A stretch of DNA of 64,000 bases from Haemonchus contortus (GCA_000469685.2 LS997566.1:1084001-1148000); one strand, 5' to 3'. Positions 1 through 25,560 are shown, counted from the stretch's first letter. The notes: generated by a model from the sequence alone, not told the origin. Program-made: numbers and translations.

Positions 1-13294
<13,294 letters not shown>

Positions 13295-13420
13295 CTGCTT
13301 ATGAAGACCTACTATTTAATCGTGATGACTCTGAGAGAGAAAGAAAGATCCAACGCGCTAGTAGCATTTTTCGATTAAGTTATTTGGTATAGGTAAGGAT
13401 GGATGCTTCACAATCTGCGC

Positions 13421-13426
13421 AATAAA
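13421..13426 (+). terminator. polyadenylation signal AATAAA of the TTN-1-like gene
   Basis: A canonical AATAAA lies 127 nt after the TAG stop at 13,292, giving a 3' UTR of about 150 nt, typical for nematodes. Another AATAAA at 14140-14145 would serve the alternative last exon. Confidence 0.45.
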
Positions 13427-13692
13427 TGGCATGCGGTTTATTTTAGGCTGCGTGTAAGCGAGGTTTTCTATAATCAAAAGCTTACTATTCATCTCTGTAC
13501 AAACTTTAAACATTCAACGCAGAGATTTTTAATTTGAAAGATATTCACTGACTAAAACCAATTTATTATTTATATATGTCGAGAATCTTGAAATGCTTCC
13601 CTACTCGCACCTCCGTACATAAGACAGATAAAAGTGCATGTTTTACACTTATTTTTTATCGCAACCCTTCCAATGTTCCTACATAATTCCAG

Positions 13693-13856
13693 AAAACGGT
13701 GAAACAACTAACCTATTATGTACTTCTTGCTTAAGGTTCGTCTATTGCGTTGCCCCAACGTCGATCGAATCAAAAGTAGAAGAGAAAAGTGTCAAACGAG
13801 CGAGCGATAAGCTTCCCCGTTGCTCTCTCTTCTGTTCCCTTATTTTTAACTTCTGA
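13693..13856 (+). other. possible alternative last exon of the TTN-1-like gene
   Basis: If the previous exon is cut at 13,274 (AATG|gtaatt) and joined to the acceptor aattccag at 13,692, the frame stays open to TGA at 13,856. It encodes a tail with KVEEKSVKRASDKL and a hydrophobic end. An AATAAA follows at 14,140. Phase agreement alone is a one-in-three event, so support is weak. Confidence 0.2.
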
Positions 13857-14714
13857 TATTCGACTTCCTGGTGTTGTTGTGTGAAGCAACTGCTGCACGA
13901 CTTACACAACGAATGTAAGCGAGAGCAGCAGCGATGACTAGGAATTTCACTAATTACAATTTTGTGCCTCTTAACTGTTCATTTGGAATTGTATGTAAAA
14001 ATGTATGTCTGTGATTAGCGTGGTGAGGGAGAGCACATGCTTATTTAGTAAACATGTCCTTCTGGCCCGGGACATGCCGCTAGATGCATTGCTTTGTTAT
14101 TCAGCATCTGTGGTTTTTGGTGTTATGCTGCTGATGTAAAATAAATGTTTTTAATGTTTATCTAATGATCACAAGGTGATTTTTCAGCCTGACAAAATAT
14201 GTTATGCCTATATTGAGGTGATCGGCAAAGAAGGTTCCTATGATTTACGCATCTGAAGCCGATGCTTGCAGATGGGTTCTACTGGGAGTAAAGGGTTCTA
14301 ACAAAATTGTACATTCAAAACAAGTATTCTGTGGAAAGTAGTGAGAGGGCTGTCGTAAGTGTAATAGAATGGAATCGGTCGGCCATTAGCTATCGTATGC
14401 AGAATTATGTAATCTTCAGAGCAAAAAGAGTCGACGCGATCAAAGCCGTTATGAAGGTGCTACCTCGTGAGTAGTTGCAGAGATCACCCCGGCAGCAGCA
14501 GGTCTTTTCCGTTTTTGTACCCTTACATCCTTCTTCCTGAAATAGAAGCATTTATTCAAAATAAAGTAGAAATATCTGCTAATATCACGTCTTGGACTCA
14601 TCTTACACAGAAGGTGTTTACTGTACTCAAAAGGGTACATTCAAGGCTCAATCGTTTACTGCACCCTTACGCGAGTATGGCAACAAATCGATGAAGTTCA
14701 CCGGGGGAGACGGA

Positions 14715-14961
14715 ACATTCACCTAGAATTGGATGGACGCGGCAAACCACGCGACGAAATTCGTGGTGATTAAAACGACTATGGCGCCAATCATTTGGGC
14801 ACAAATTTGAAGTGGGACAGACAAGTGGCATTAGCTGGCCCTACATATCCAATCTACATGAAACCCGTAACCCGTGCCCCAATGATACGCGCCAAAGTCG
14901 TTTTAATCACCACGAGTTTCGCCGCGCGATTTGCCGCGTCCATCGAGTTCTTGGTGAATGT
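14715..14961. mobile_element. hairpin MITE, family H, copy 1
   Basis: The two ends form a long imperfect hairpin. The left arm runs acattcacc...ggacgcggcaaa...cacgaaattcgtggtgatt, and the right arm answers with aatcaccacgag...tttgccgcgtcc...ggtgaatgt. The inner part (gcgccaatcat, gggcacaaa, tttgaag) is shared with the copies at 19,964 and 29,638. There is no ORF, so it is non-autonomous. A target-site duplication is not obvious. Confidence 0.7.
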
Positions 14962-16026
14962 ACCCATACCCGTTCACCGGCGAGCTCGTTCATATTTCAA
15001 CTTAATGGACAGTTTCCTTTTTGTTGTGATCCGCCTCATAACTTCGTAACCTGCACAAGCTCTGATATTTTCACATACTACACAGTTCAGTACCTGTCAT
15101 CGCTATCATTTTCCAGAAGACCCCGAAGGTTTCTGGAGTTTTCCGCGCAAATTTCGACTACTTCAGTGGGTGCTAAGTGGGTTGGGAGGGGCCACGCCGC
15201 GGCGCGGTGCCTTTTCATGTTTGCGCCCTCTTCATCGAGATAGTAGTACTGGGCTTGAGTCTGGGAATGGATGGTGAGGTTGCACTGAAGTGTTTCGTGA
15301 TTCAAACCAAATTACATCTTGGCCCATGTTATATGCTTGCATATTATGGATACTCTTCTTCTGAGCCGATAAAACCCTATTTTGAAGAAGGGGAGGGGCT
15401 CCGGGGTGGGTGAGCCAATTGGACGTTCAGCTTTTATCTCACCTCAGCTTTTTCGCACGATATAACCATCTCACCCACACTCGCAGCTAAATCTACAACA
15501 CGAAAAAACGCCGGGCGAGTTGTCCGCGACGTTTATCAGCTTTTCGCGACAACTGTCTAACTCAAAATCAGGCAATTCGTTGCGGGACCAATAGCAGCTA
15601 TGTTTAAACGCCAATTAGTGCAACTTTCCTCTCTTATTCTTCTATTTCCTACCCTATTCTACTATTATCCTAATCTGATGACTGCTGTATTCCACAATAT
15701 TCTCTGCTGAACACTACTCTGCTGCCGTTCTGCTGGATAAGCCGCGCTAACCGAGGCTCAAGCACTGTTCGCATTTCACTTGTGTGTTTTATTCTGCTGC
15801 TATTATGTTCTGCTTGTTCTACTTGCTATCCATTCAAACTCGGGTTTCTGTAACTCGTATTCTGTATTTGACTATTTTGACTCGTCTACTTTATGACTTG
15901 ACTCTGTATTTCACGCTGCTTTTAATTTTAATTCTGCTATTGCTATTCACCGCAGCAGTGATATTGGGAAACATTTATGGTGAGGTTTATTCCACATTTA
16001 TTGCAACTTTATTTCTTACTTTTATT

Positions 16027-16463
16027 GGTACTATTCTACTATTACACCCCCAGAACTACTCTACTGTTACACCCCCAAAAACTCAAAATTTTAATTTTCG
16101 ATGAAACTGTGCCTATAGGGGTAATCCGATGCCCTGATAACGAATATGACCTTCATTTTTGGCGTTGGCGCCATTTGGCTCCAATTGGCGCCAATTTGGC
16201 GCCAATTGGAGCCAAATGGAGCCAGCGCCAAAAATGAATGTTATATTCGTTATCAGGACCTTAAATAACCCCTAAACGCAAGTTTTCAGCAAATTTGGTG
16301 AAAACACCCTTGGCGCCAAATTGGCGCCAATTGGCGCCAAATGGCGCCAACGCCAAAAATGAAGGTCATATTCGTTATCAGGGCATCGGATTACCCTTAT
16401 AGACGAAGTTTCATCGAAAATTAAAATTTTGAGTTTTTGGGGGTGTAATAGTAGAATAGTACC
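16027..16463. mobile_element. 437-bp MITE nested in the left arm of the foldback element
   Basis: It starts ggtactattctactattac and ends with the reverse complement. It is flanked by the 8-bp duplication CTTTTATT (16019-16026 and 16464-16471). The opposite arm holds the uninterrupted site (18848-18855), which proves insertion and defines both ends exactly. The core is a stack of ggcgccaa-type palindromes within nested inverted repeats. An 8-bp duplication fits hAT- or P-like transposases. No coding capacity. Confidence 0.88.
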
Positions 16464-18664
16464 CTTTTATTTTGTTTTTAATTTTTCTTGCTCCTTTTGA
16501 ATTTCATTCTGTGTATTGCTTCCATATAACTGTCTTTGGCTTGTTTCGCTTGAATTCACTCCTAGTCACGCATTTATGCGGCAGCATAGGAATGAACTGT
16601 GGGAGGACTTATATGATTCTACCCCTTTCCATTCTTATGCTGCTTTGGAGGTGAATTCACAACTTTCCCGTTAGTATCCACCTTTCTGCCTCTCAATCAA
16701 GCAATTAGTTTTCGCTGCATCTTCGCCCACTTATATTCTTCATTTGCTCTAATGAACTCTTCTCTTGAAAAATTTATAAAGCAGCAATTCACAATTACAA
16801 AAGCGTAATTAATTCTACAGTATGGAATAGTTCGGCGATAGAATTTCACTCTCATGACACCTGCTGCATATGCTTCGAGTTTGCAATCTATTTCATTGTT
16901 ATTCGATTCTAGAAGAATTTGAGTGAGCTAGTGTTCCAACCTTAATGTAGTCTTTCAACAACTGGCTATAACTTATTCAGCATACTGTCGCGGTGAATAA
17001 GTACACCGTGCTGCAGTTTGCTTAAATGGGATTGGTAGTATCACTCTGACTTACAGTGAGTTTCGTTTCATACTATAAAGTTTTAACGGCGACTGGTCTG
17101 GGCCTTTGCTGGATGCGAGCTACCGCTTCGCATTTCGCCTTCGTGTTTCCATTGGATATCGATAATTGCCTGGAATACTCCTTTTCCCGATTAGTTAAAC
17201 AGACATGTCGCGCCGTGGGCCGAACCCTCCGCCCGTCCGATCTCGCATCGGGGTTCTGACGGGGGTGAGCCCGGTCACGGCGTGATCGTAAAGGGGGTCT
17301 GACCGACCTGAGGGACTTACATGCTCGCTAGCTCTTCCTGCCACTGTACGGGCTGTACGCCGCGATGTAGGCCCTTAAGTCCCAGATATTAATTATCTCC
17401 TACGCCCCGCTCCTACGCGTTAACTACGCAATACACTTGTTGACCCCCTTCTCTCTCATCTCCCAGATGGATCTTTCCATGGCGGTTACTACTGACATCG
17501 TTATGACTCAGCACTCCAATCATTATCCAATCAATACGCAACACTCCTAATCTTCTAGTGTCCGATAAAAACGTTAGAAACACATAGAACCGTGTTAATA
17601 ATGAATTCATATTAATGCGTCAAACATGTTATACCATAAAATACACGACAATATTCATTACAATGGTTACGGCGTCCTACGCCGGCTACTACTGAATACA
17701 TAATGAAAGATAAGGTCGAACCCTTAACTTAACTCACGGAGGGGAGTACGCGGTCCATCCCATTTGTCGTAGTGATATTGACATACAGCGATACAACGAT
17801 AATGGAATATACGCAGTCTCCTATACGGATACAACAGCACGGTGAGCGGAATATCAGAACCGGTACGCCAGAGAATTACATTACGACGAGGGGGCGACCG
17901 GGTAGACCGTGACGGAAAGCCGGAGACTACGCTGGACGTGGTAGTAACAGCAGACGAGTACGGACGGAGGCGATGTGAAGACTGAATGAAGACTGAATCC
18001 CTTTTTGGGCCCGGTGATGCATGGGCCATGCATTGGCTGCGTACGTTGTCTGCGCGCTAGGACCCGCGCACGCCCAAGGGAGCGCGACCCTTTAATAGAG
18101 TCGTACGCAAGTCACGACATACTTCACCCTACATAATATACAGAGGGCTACACACAGAGGGCTCAAATCCGATAAGAAATAAGTAGGAACACGCTAAGAG
18201 TGAATCCCAAGGAAATTCATTCTGCTGGATTTGTTTCGGGAAGATCCCGCTCTCCCAGAAGACATGGTGACAGCTCCCTAGAAGAACCAGATGCCTTAAA
18301 AATACCGTGGGTGGGGTGCACGCAGTGCTGCGTTTGGGCGCACGCTGTGTGTACACGAGGTGTGCAACATCGCAACTGTATAGCTTGCATGAAGGAGATA
18401 TATAGTATCCATGTTAAGTGTGGGTCAAGAACACGGGGTTTAATGTAATGCAATTAAGGGTCAATGAGATATGAGAAATCATCGCTGAGTTGCTACATAT
18501 TGTAGAATTAATTACGCTGTTGTAATTGTGAACTGCTGCTTTATAAATTTTTCAAGAGAAGAGTTCATTAGAGCAAATGAAGATAATAAGTGGCGAAGAT
18601 GCAGCGAAAACTAATTGCTTGAATGAGAGGCAGAAAGGTGGATACTAACGGGAAAGTTGTGAAT

Positions 18665-19090
18665 TCACCTCCAAAGCAGCATAAGAATGGAAAGGGTTAG
18701 AATCATATAAGTCCTCCCACAGTTCAGTCCTATGCTGCCGCATAAATGCGTGACTAGGAGTGAATTCAAGCGAAACAAGCCAAAGACAGTTATATGGAAG
18801 CAATACACAGAATGAAATTCAAAAGGAGCAAGAAAAATTAAAAACAAAATAAAAGTAAGAAACAAAGTTGCAATAAATGTGGAATAAACCTCACCATAAA
18901 TGTTTCCCAATATCACTGCTGCGGTGAATAGCAATAGCAGAATTAAAATTAAAAGCAGCGTGAAATACAGAGTCAAGTCATAAAGTAGACGAGTCAAAAT
19001 AGTCAAATACAGAATACGAGTTACAGAAACCCGAGTTTGAATGGATAGCAAGTAGAACAAGCAGAACATAATAGCAGCAGAATAAAACAC
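18665..19090 (-). other. open frame for a very hydrophobic 141-residue peptide in the right foldback arm
   Basis: The minus strand encodes an ATG-started frame rich in Leu/Ile/Phe, with at least three membrane-like stretches (for example FTLLLILILLLLFTAAVIL). The same frame exists in the left arm, where the MITE at 16,027 breaks it. I recognise no family. T-rich DNA easily yields such frames, so it may be accidental. Conservation in other copies of the element would be needed to call it a gene. Confidence 0.15.
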
Positions 19091-19963
19091 ACAAGTGAAA
19101 TGCGAACAGTGCTTGAGCCTCGGTTAGCGCGGCTTATCCAGCAGAACGGCAGCAGAGTAGTGTTCAGCAGAGAATATTGTGGAATACAGCAGTCATCAGA
19201 TTAGGATAATAGTAGAATAGGGTAGGAAATAGAAGAATAAGAGAGGAAAGTTGCACTAATTGGCGTTTAAACATAGCTGCTATTGGTCCCGCAACGAATT
19301 GCCTGATTTTGAGTTAGACAGTTGTCGCGAAAAGCTGACAAACGTCGCGGACAACTCGCCCGGCGTTTTTTCGTGTTGTAGATTTAGCTGCGAGTGTGGG
19401 TGAGATGGTTATATCGTGCGAAAAAGCTGAGGTGAGATAAAAGCTGAACGTCCAATTGGCTCACCCACCCCGGAGCCCCTCCCTTTCCTAAAATTAGGTG
19501 AAAAATACGCAAAAATACGCAATAACATAAAAGAGCTATGAAACGTTCTAAACACCATTACGGGCTCGCCTACCCTTCCTTGCCTACTACCTCACCGGAG
19601 AGGGCGCAGACATGAAAAGGCGCGGCGCCGCCGCGTGGGCCCCCACCCACTTAGCACTCTTCAGGGTTCTCCGAGTCGTCCCCTACTTATTTCTCCCGAC
19701 CACAATTCTAACCATTTCTTTTCTACTACCGTTCGCTTTGAATATTTTCTTCCTGAATGTTCTTGGTAATTATGCTTTTACTCGAAATAATTTTTCAAAC
19801 TGCATGGTATAGAAACAGACTATGAGCATTTCAATTTGCCTTCTAAAGAGTAGATTTCACCTTCATCGCTCAGGATCAAGGTTAATACTCAAGCCTGCTT
19901 TGTGGTCTCTAGTCTGTATTGTAACCGATGTGGTATAATTCTCGAACACCCATCTGGGTGTGT

Positions 19964-20208
19964 GTCAAGTCGTGCGTCCGAGGGTGCGCGCGGCAAATTG
20001 CGCGGCGAAGTTCGTGGCTAATTTGGACGACTCCGGCGCCTATCATTGGGGCCCAAACTTGAAGTAAGTCAGATTAGTAAAGTCAGCTGATCCTACTATT
20101 CTACTGTACTTCGAAATTGGGCCCAAATAATAGGCGCTAAAGTCGTCAGAATAGGTATTGGTTTAGCCGCGCAATTTGCCGCGCGCACCCTCGGACGCAC
20201 GACTTGAC
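19964..20208. mobile_element. hairpin MITE, family H, copy 2
   Basis: The ends gtcaagtcgtgcgtccgagg and its complement form near-perfect arms, continuing into gcgcgcggcaaattgcgcgg. The centre (gactccggcgcctatcattg, ggggcccaaacttgaag) is shared with the copy at 29,638. Non-coding. Confidence 0.75.
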
Positions 20209-22412
20209 CGTCCCCCCACCCATCTCATTGTATGGATATTTCGGGTGCTTCGTCCCGCACGTTCGTCGAAACCAGGTCACGAAGCACCCGTCGCACGCGA
20301 CGCCCCAGTGCGCGATTCTTGACGGACGTCGCAGTTGCCAGTAGTGGGGCATACTTTCTGCATTTGGCCCGCTGCAGTCAGCTTGAGGAGAAGGTAACAC
20401 GAACTAGTGCAAATCATTCGCTATATTGGCCTTTAAAACCGTAATTTCATCTCGAGACCGCAATGCGCTGCGCTGCATGCGAAGTGGGCGGGGTGACTTT
20501 GCTTCGGAACAGACGTTTCCCGGAAGAGAATTGGCGGCATTTGTACCCGGCAAACTGCAACCGTTTTGCGGCGTACCCTTTCGCCTAAAATTCAAGTATT
20601 CCCTTCATAACGCGTGACTGGGAGCGATGGCTGCAGGCTGTGAGGCATACTGTTCGGGTATTAGATACCGAACCCTCTACAAAGTTACTTACCAGATTTG
20701 TTTATGTTGTCTACCTTGAGGTGAAAGTGATCGGAGTTGACTTGTGAGTTTTCAGCGAAAACTTCCGAGGACTAGGGGAAACCTCCAGTCCCTGCGGAAG
20801 AGCGCAAGATCTTTTCAACGACTGTCCGGTACTCCAGCGGCACTGCTGATTCCCTTCTTTGTTTCAGCTATCACGAAACGGTTTTAAGGCACTGGAATCA
20901 TATCGAAACTTGTCGATGCTGAGCTTCTGAAAAATGCTTAAGTACACTGAGAGTGAGACGTCGCGATTTTTCTCACAAAGTCGTTACTAATTTTCATCAT
21001 CCCGTTTTTCAACCCCTAAATTGTGTCAAAATCAAGTTACAAAATTTTGTTCCCACCTCTACCCGTCCTGGATTCGTCTCTATACACCGCGAAATCTTGG
21101 TCTTATTCCTCCCATATGCTTTCACCTCTCCCTCCTATTTCTTTTCGTTCTCTCGGTCATCCTGGTGTGGAATAGTCACCTTTCAAAGTATCACTTTTCG
21201 TTCATGGGCATGCATGCGTTTTGTATTAAGGGCTTCGCCATGAAAATGTAGTTGGAGTGGGCCACCACTATACTAGCTAGGGCCAGAGGAGGTTAAGGCG
21301 CTGATCCTGCAGGTTTGTAATGGTTTTAGGAAACGCTTCTATGTCTGGCTGATGGGTTTTCAACCTGGATCTAATTGTAAGAAGGGAAAGAGCATTGGGG
21401 TGATTAAAATAGGACTCCACGCGAAAAGTTGAAATTGTTGAGGAATCGGTCAATAGGGTAGTGTCTCAGTGAGGGACGGAAACGAGTGGCCCTTTCCAAA
21501 TACATTTCCACCAGATCTGCTACAAAGTGTTCGATTTACTTTGGGTATTTTTGACCTCTACAAATTTCTACAGTTTCAGTTACTGTCAGTTGCCTGTTTA
21601 GGTTGGCTCTGTCGACTTGGGATGGAGCTTTTTCATTACTTACCCTAGTTTTCCTTCCTTTAAAGGCACGGTTCACTATAAAAAAAAGGTTACTGAGTTC
21701 TTCCTTTAGGAATACTCAGCGCCCCCATGGGTGATAGAAGGGACCCCTCGCTCCCACAATCTCGGCGGTTAGGGCGTAGTGGAAGCCCCGTTGCTGCCGT
21801 AGTTCGCTTTCCGGCCCCTCGATCGGTGTCACGTTAGACGAGTATCGAGACAATACAGATTGCTATTATTCGTTCTAGGACCCACGCACAAACAGCTCAT
21901 CGCCGAGTGATTAGGCGATGTTTTTCTCCCATTCTTTTTCCCTCTGTTTTTCTTTTTGCTGCCGCGATCCTTATTTAATTTCCTACTCCTAGAGGCTGAA
22001 AAAGGTGAGCTACTTCTGCTGTTACTAGGTTTTTTTTGTTCACTTATGCTTATAGGTGAATGAATTTTTGCTTACCATTGTCTGTTATTCGCACCAGGAC
22101 CCACACGCGCGCAGTGAAACACACTGTTTAGCTCGTCCGGACGCCCCACTCTTTTTCATTTTTCTAATTTCATTCTTGTCCAGCCCCCTTTTTAACGGTT
22201 TTTGAAAGCCTTTTCCACTTTGGAAACACCGATGCACGCAGTTTCTTCACCTTAGTCGCACTAGTTTCGATCTTGTCTTTCATTTTTCATCATAATCTGG
22301 ATTATCCAGGGATAGCGTGAACTGTGCCTTTAACCATTTCCTTGCTTGAGACAGAAAACATTTATTCCGAGTAGAAACCTGTGATTTTTCGGTTAGCTTC
22401 CTTCCCCCACTC
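20209..22412. other. intergenic DNA, no gene seen
   Basis: Short open frames only, none with a recognisable motif or splice context. A GC-rich patch (20,230-20,640) may be old transposon sequence. Otherwise I see nothing. Confidence 0.4.
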
Positions 22413-23577
22413 ACCAAGGAGAGGTAGTCTACTTACCGTGGGACTTTGAATGGGGACCCGGATGAATCGATAGAGTTTTGAATGCTGTTTACGAAAATGG
22501 AAATACAAACTGCAAAATGGCTTCCCTTAAAAAGTTATGGGGGCTGAAAATTTGTTTGACAGTAACATTATTTGGATTTGCGAACTCGTCGCTTCCGTAC
22601 CAATCGCTTACGTGGCCTAATGGTAGTGGCGGGCGTGGTGCGTTAGGAACGAAATGGTCGCGTCGCGGTGAGAGGGGCGTCGCGCGCGAAGGAATGTAGC
22701 AGGATGCAGCAGTAGGTAAGAAATACAAGAACAAAAGTACTAATAGTAGAATTATGCATAAAATAATGATCGCATATCGATTGAGCAGTGTGAAGAACGC
22801 TAGAGCTGTAATAACGGCAAATGAGGGGTCCGCGACAGCCGCGTGCGGCAAATCGATTACCCAAAATCGTTCCTAACGCCCGTCTATCGGTAGTGGCCTC
22901 GCTGGGCGTACGTCGTGGGTTTGCTCTCCGCCATCGGCAACATTCTTGCATATTGTTTTTTCATTTCATCAAAAACTCTCTAAATCCTTTCTGACATCGT
23001 TTAGGTGAACGCCTTATTTCTGCTTTTATTTCCACCCGTCACCCCTATCCAGGTTCTGCACGTCAATTGTACGCATTTTTTCATGTTATTCCATCAATGT
23101 CTTGCTGGCATCTAGCTTATCTCTACTATCTTTCTGTTGCATGTTTCTTGAAGTTCAAAATAAAAAAGAGTCGTACAATTGACGTGCAGAACCACAAACC
23201 CTGGATAGGGGTGACGAGTGGAAATAAAAGCAGAAGTAAGGCGCTCACATAAACCATGTCAGAAAAGTTTTAGAGAGTTTTTAATGAAATGAAAAAATAA
23301 TCTGCAAAAATGCCACCTTTGGCGGGGAGCAACCCCGCGACGTACGCCTATGAAGCGTTACCACTACCACTAGGCCACGTAAGCACTTGGTACGGAAGCG
23401 ACGAGTTCGCAAATCCAAATAATGTTACTGTCAAACAAATTTTCAGCCTCCATAACTTTTTAAGGGGAGCCATTATGCAGTTTTAATTTCCATCTTCGTA
23501 AACAGCGTTCAATACTCTATCGATTCATCTGGGTCTCTGTTCAAAGTCCCTAGGTAAGTAGACTACACCTCCTTGGT
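22413..23577. mobile_element. 1.2-kb inverted-repeat element with tRNA-like subterminal segments
   Basis: The left arm (accaagga...tagtctacttacc...ggactttga) is answered by the right arm ending at 23,577. Pairing continues inwards through the cgaactcgtcgcttccgtac segment, then ttgtttttt/tttcatttcat, gcttttatttccac and ctgcacgtcaattgtacg, leaving a short loop near 23,070-23,175. Each arm has an A-box-like tggcctartggtagtgg. On the minus strand of the right arm this is followed by a T-arm-like ggggttgctcccc. A 258-bp element interrupts the left arm. No transposase seen. Confidence 0.72.
22631..22888. mobile_element. 258-bp element nested in the left arm of the 22.4-kb inverted repeat
   Basis: It is flanked by GGTAGTGGC on both sides (22622-22630 and 22889-22897), while the equivalent site in the right arm is uninterrupted. 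The ends share the inverted motif cgttaggaacga. A 9-bp duplication suits Mutator-like or other 8-9-bp families, but the terminal repeat is too short to name one. Confidence 0.6.
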
Positions 23578-25315
23578 CAGCTACAGATGGCAGACTTTGA
23601 ATCCGAATTCCGCATTTCGCATCACTCAGTGGTTTCGTGTCAACTATCGTAATGATTCTCCGGGACTCCGAATCTTTTATCTATACATCCAGCCAACAAC
23701 CCCCATTTCCGTTTCCGAAGCAGCGGCCAGGTCGAGAAAAATTGGGATGTGGGATCCTCACAGTTTGACCTTCAGTACTTCTCCGTAGTAATACCACATG
23801 CAAATCAAGTACGTAGAAAAGTAACTGTTAGATATTTAGTGGGTTTATTTGGTGAAGGTACAGTTCCTGCCCAAACGCCATGATTCTCATGATCAATCGC
23901 TGCTAAAGGTCCATATTTGAAGTGGAATCAGATGCCCGTCAAAGTCAACAATGACGTTCATGCTTCCGACAGATCGCGCTGCTGTTTGCCTTATAGCTTC
24001 TACGCTCAATTTATATTCATCTACTAGAGATCAGAGGGCAAAGATCTAGATGGGCCATTTGGAATTGTGACCGTAGGATATTGGAGATTTGAAGTTCTCT
24101 CAGGTTGGCATCCTGGCCATTGCGTATATTTTTGGAAAACATACTTGTTGGGACAACAGGAATTATCCATTCACTGGTATGCTTGCCATGAAATACTGGG
24201 GTCGTGGTCTGAACGTGTGACTCACTTTGACTAAAAATAGGGATCATTTTGGAAAACAAATACCTCTAAATAAATGTTCAGAAGACTAAGAGAAATCTGC
24301 AGTTGGTTAGTAAACAAGGGGGAATTGACTACGTTGTCCATCATTGACCTGTTAATATGGATCTTTTTTTATTAGAAATATATGTTCTACTTTATATTAT
24401 AGCCAAAAGTCTTGAGTATGCTGCAATTTCTTGATCTCTCCGATTAATTTCAAGATTGCCCTGTCTGTTGAGGTTCCTGTTGTGGGCTGTGGCTCAGACC
24501 ATTCTATGAACAGAGCCTTCAACTTCTTCGTTGAGTACTGTTGGCACTTTATGAAAAGCAGCAGGTCAGATAGCTCTTGTGATTTTTTTTGTCAAAAAAC
24601 TAGAGCTCAGTATTGCTGAATACTCATAGAGTGGTGAGTGAGCTCTCGGACTATGTACACTAAAGATCTACAAGAAAAACCTTCAATTTTTAGTCGTTCA
24701 TTTCCGTATGGAGATAATCGCTCTTGAGCCAGAGAAGCTAGGTCATAAGTCACCAGGCCTATCTTCCGAATTATGGCACTGGTCCCCCGGTTTGGGTATG
24801 TACATGCATACCTCCCACTTTACACTCTATTACCGCGGTCCCCTGTTTTAGAGCTTGTTTGTCCCTCGGTTCAGGAATCGATTTTTTCCTGTGGATATGG
24901 TGATGAAGAATCGAAAACCTTGGCTGTCAATCTATGGCACTCGAAGGTGATTCAATAATCGATTTCCAACATTAAATTTTCTGAAGGGCTCCTAATGTAG
25001 AGGCAATTAAACTTCATTAAAGATCGGACTGCTCTTTTTGGAACAATTTCTGACCCCACTCATTCTTATTGGAGTTACACCAAATAAAGCATAGGGGGAT
25101 ACTACCTCATATCGATACGCTTGAAATAAAGTAATGCTATTTCTTATAGTCGTAGTATGGTCACAAAATCAGAACTAGTGGTCCTCTCTCGTGCTGTTGA
25201 AACCTTTTGAAGTGCAACACAATGATCATCCAAAGGATTGCCATAAAACATCCAGAAAAAACTTATACTGAGGTAAATGGATGCATAGGTGGCTTGCTTA
25301 GGAAAAAGGATAGAG
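23578..25315. other. intergenic DNA, no gene seen
   Basis: AT-rich sequence with short random frames. I found no repeat, RNA gene or conserved protein here. Confidence 0.4.
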
Positions 25316-25560
25316 AATAAAGTTTTGAGGCAATCAATCCCGTCTTTGGAGTGCGCCCCGCATTCGACTTCCATTCAGAGTCCTAGTACATAGTGAGTAG
25401 CATACTGAGTGCGTACGTAACCTATACAATGACCTGCGGTAGCCGGCCGATGTTCAAGTAGATGTATCCTCCCAGACGAGTCTGGTACCCATCAACCGAC
25501 CCCGGAGGGATGGAAGGCTTGGTTGGCAATCAATCTGTGACTCGAATTGTGATGCTGTGT
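25316..25560 (-). mobile_element. tRNA-related SINE, minus-strand copy (head degraded)
   Basis: Reverse complement of the SINE body at 31,861-32,165. Shared segments include cctcccagacgagtctggta, ccccggagggatggaaggct, tgcgccccgcattcgacttc and the poly-T-like end near 25,316. Beyond about 25,525 the tRNA-like head is strongly eroded, and the B box is hardly recognisable (gactcgaattgtga). Confidence 0.7.

Larger units (their letters stand above)
13300..14714. other. intergenic DNA, no gene seen
   Basis: This AT-rich stretch downstream of the TTN-1-like stop carries two AATAAA motifs (13,421 and 14,140) and the possible alternative exon at 13,693. I see no tRNA, no conserved protein and no clear repeat. 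Confidence 0.4.
15167..19658. mobile_element. large foldback (long inverted repeat) transposable element, 4.5 kb
   Basis: Termini are gggtgctaagtggg-like on the left and its complement on the right, flanked by the 6-bp duplication CTTCAG (15161-15166 and 19659-19664). Long arms (about 15,392-16,840 and 18,490-19,485) are near-identical reverse complements, apart from a MITE inserted in the left arm. The 1.6-kb loop (about 16,850-18,480) has no convincing ORF. No transposase is seen, so the element is probably mobilised in trans. The superfamily cannot be named from sequence alone. Confidence 0.8.

Noticed and set aside
14812..15243. Open frames in and after the first hairpin MITE
   Set aside because: They cross the MITE and the start of the foldback element, and their sequence reflects repeat DNA.
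17200..18130. GC-rich stretch in the foldback loop considered as rRNA or a solo LTR
   Set aside because: No rRNA signature that I recognise, and no paired terminal repeat or target duplication around it.
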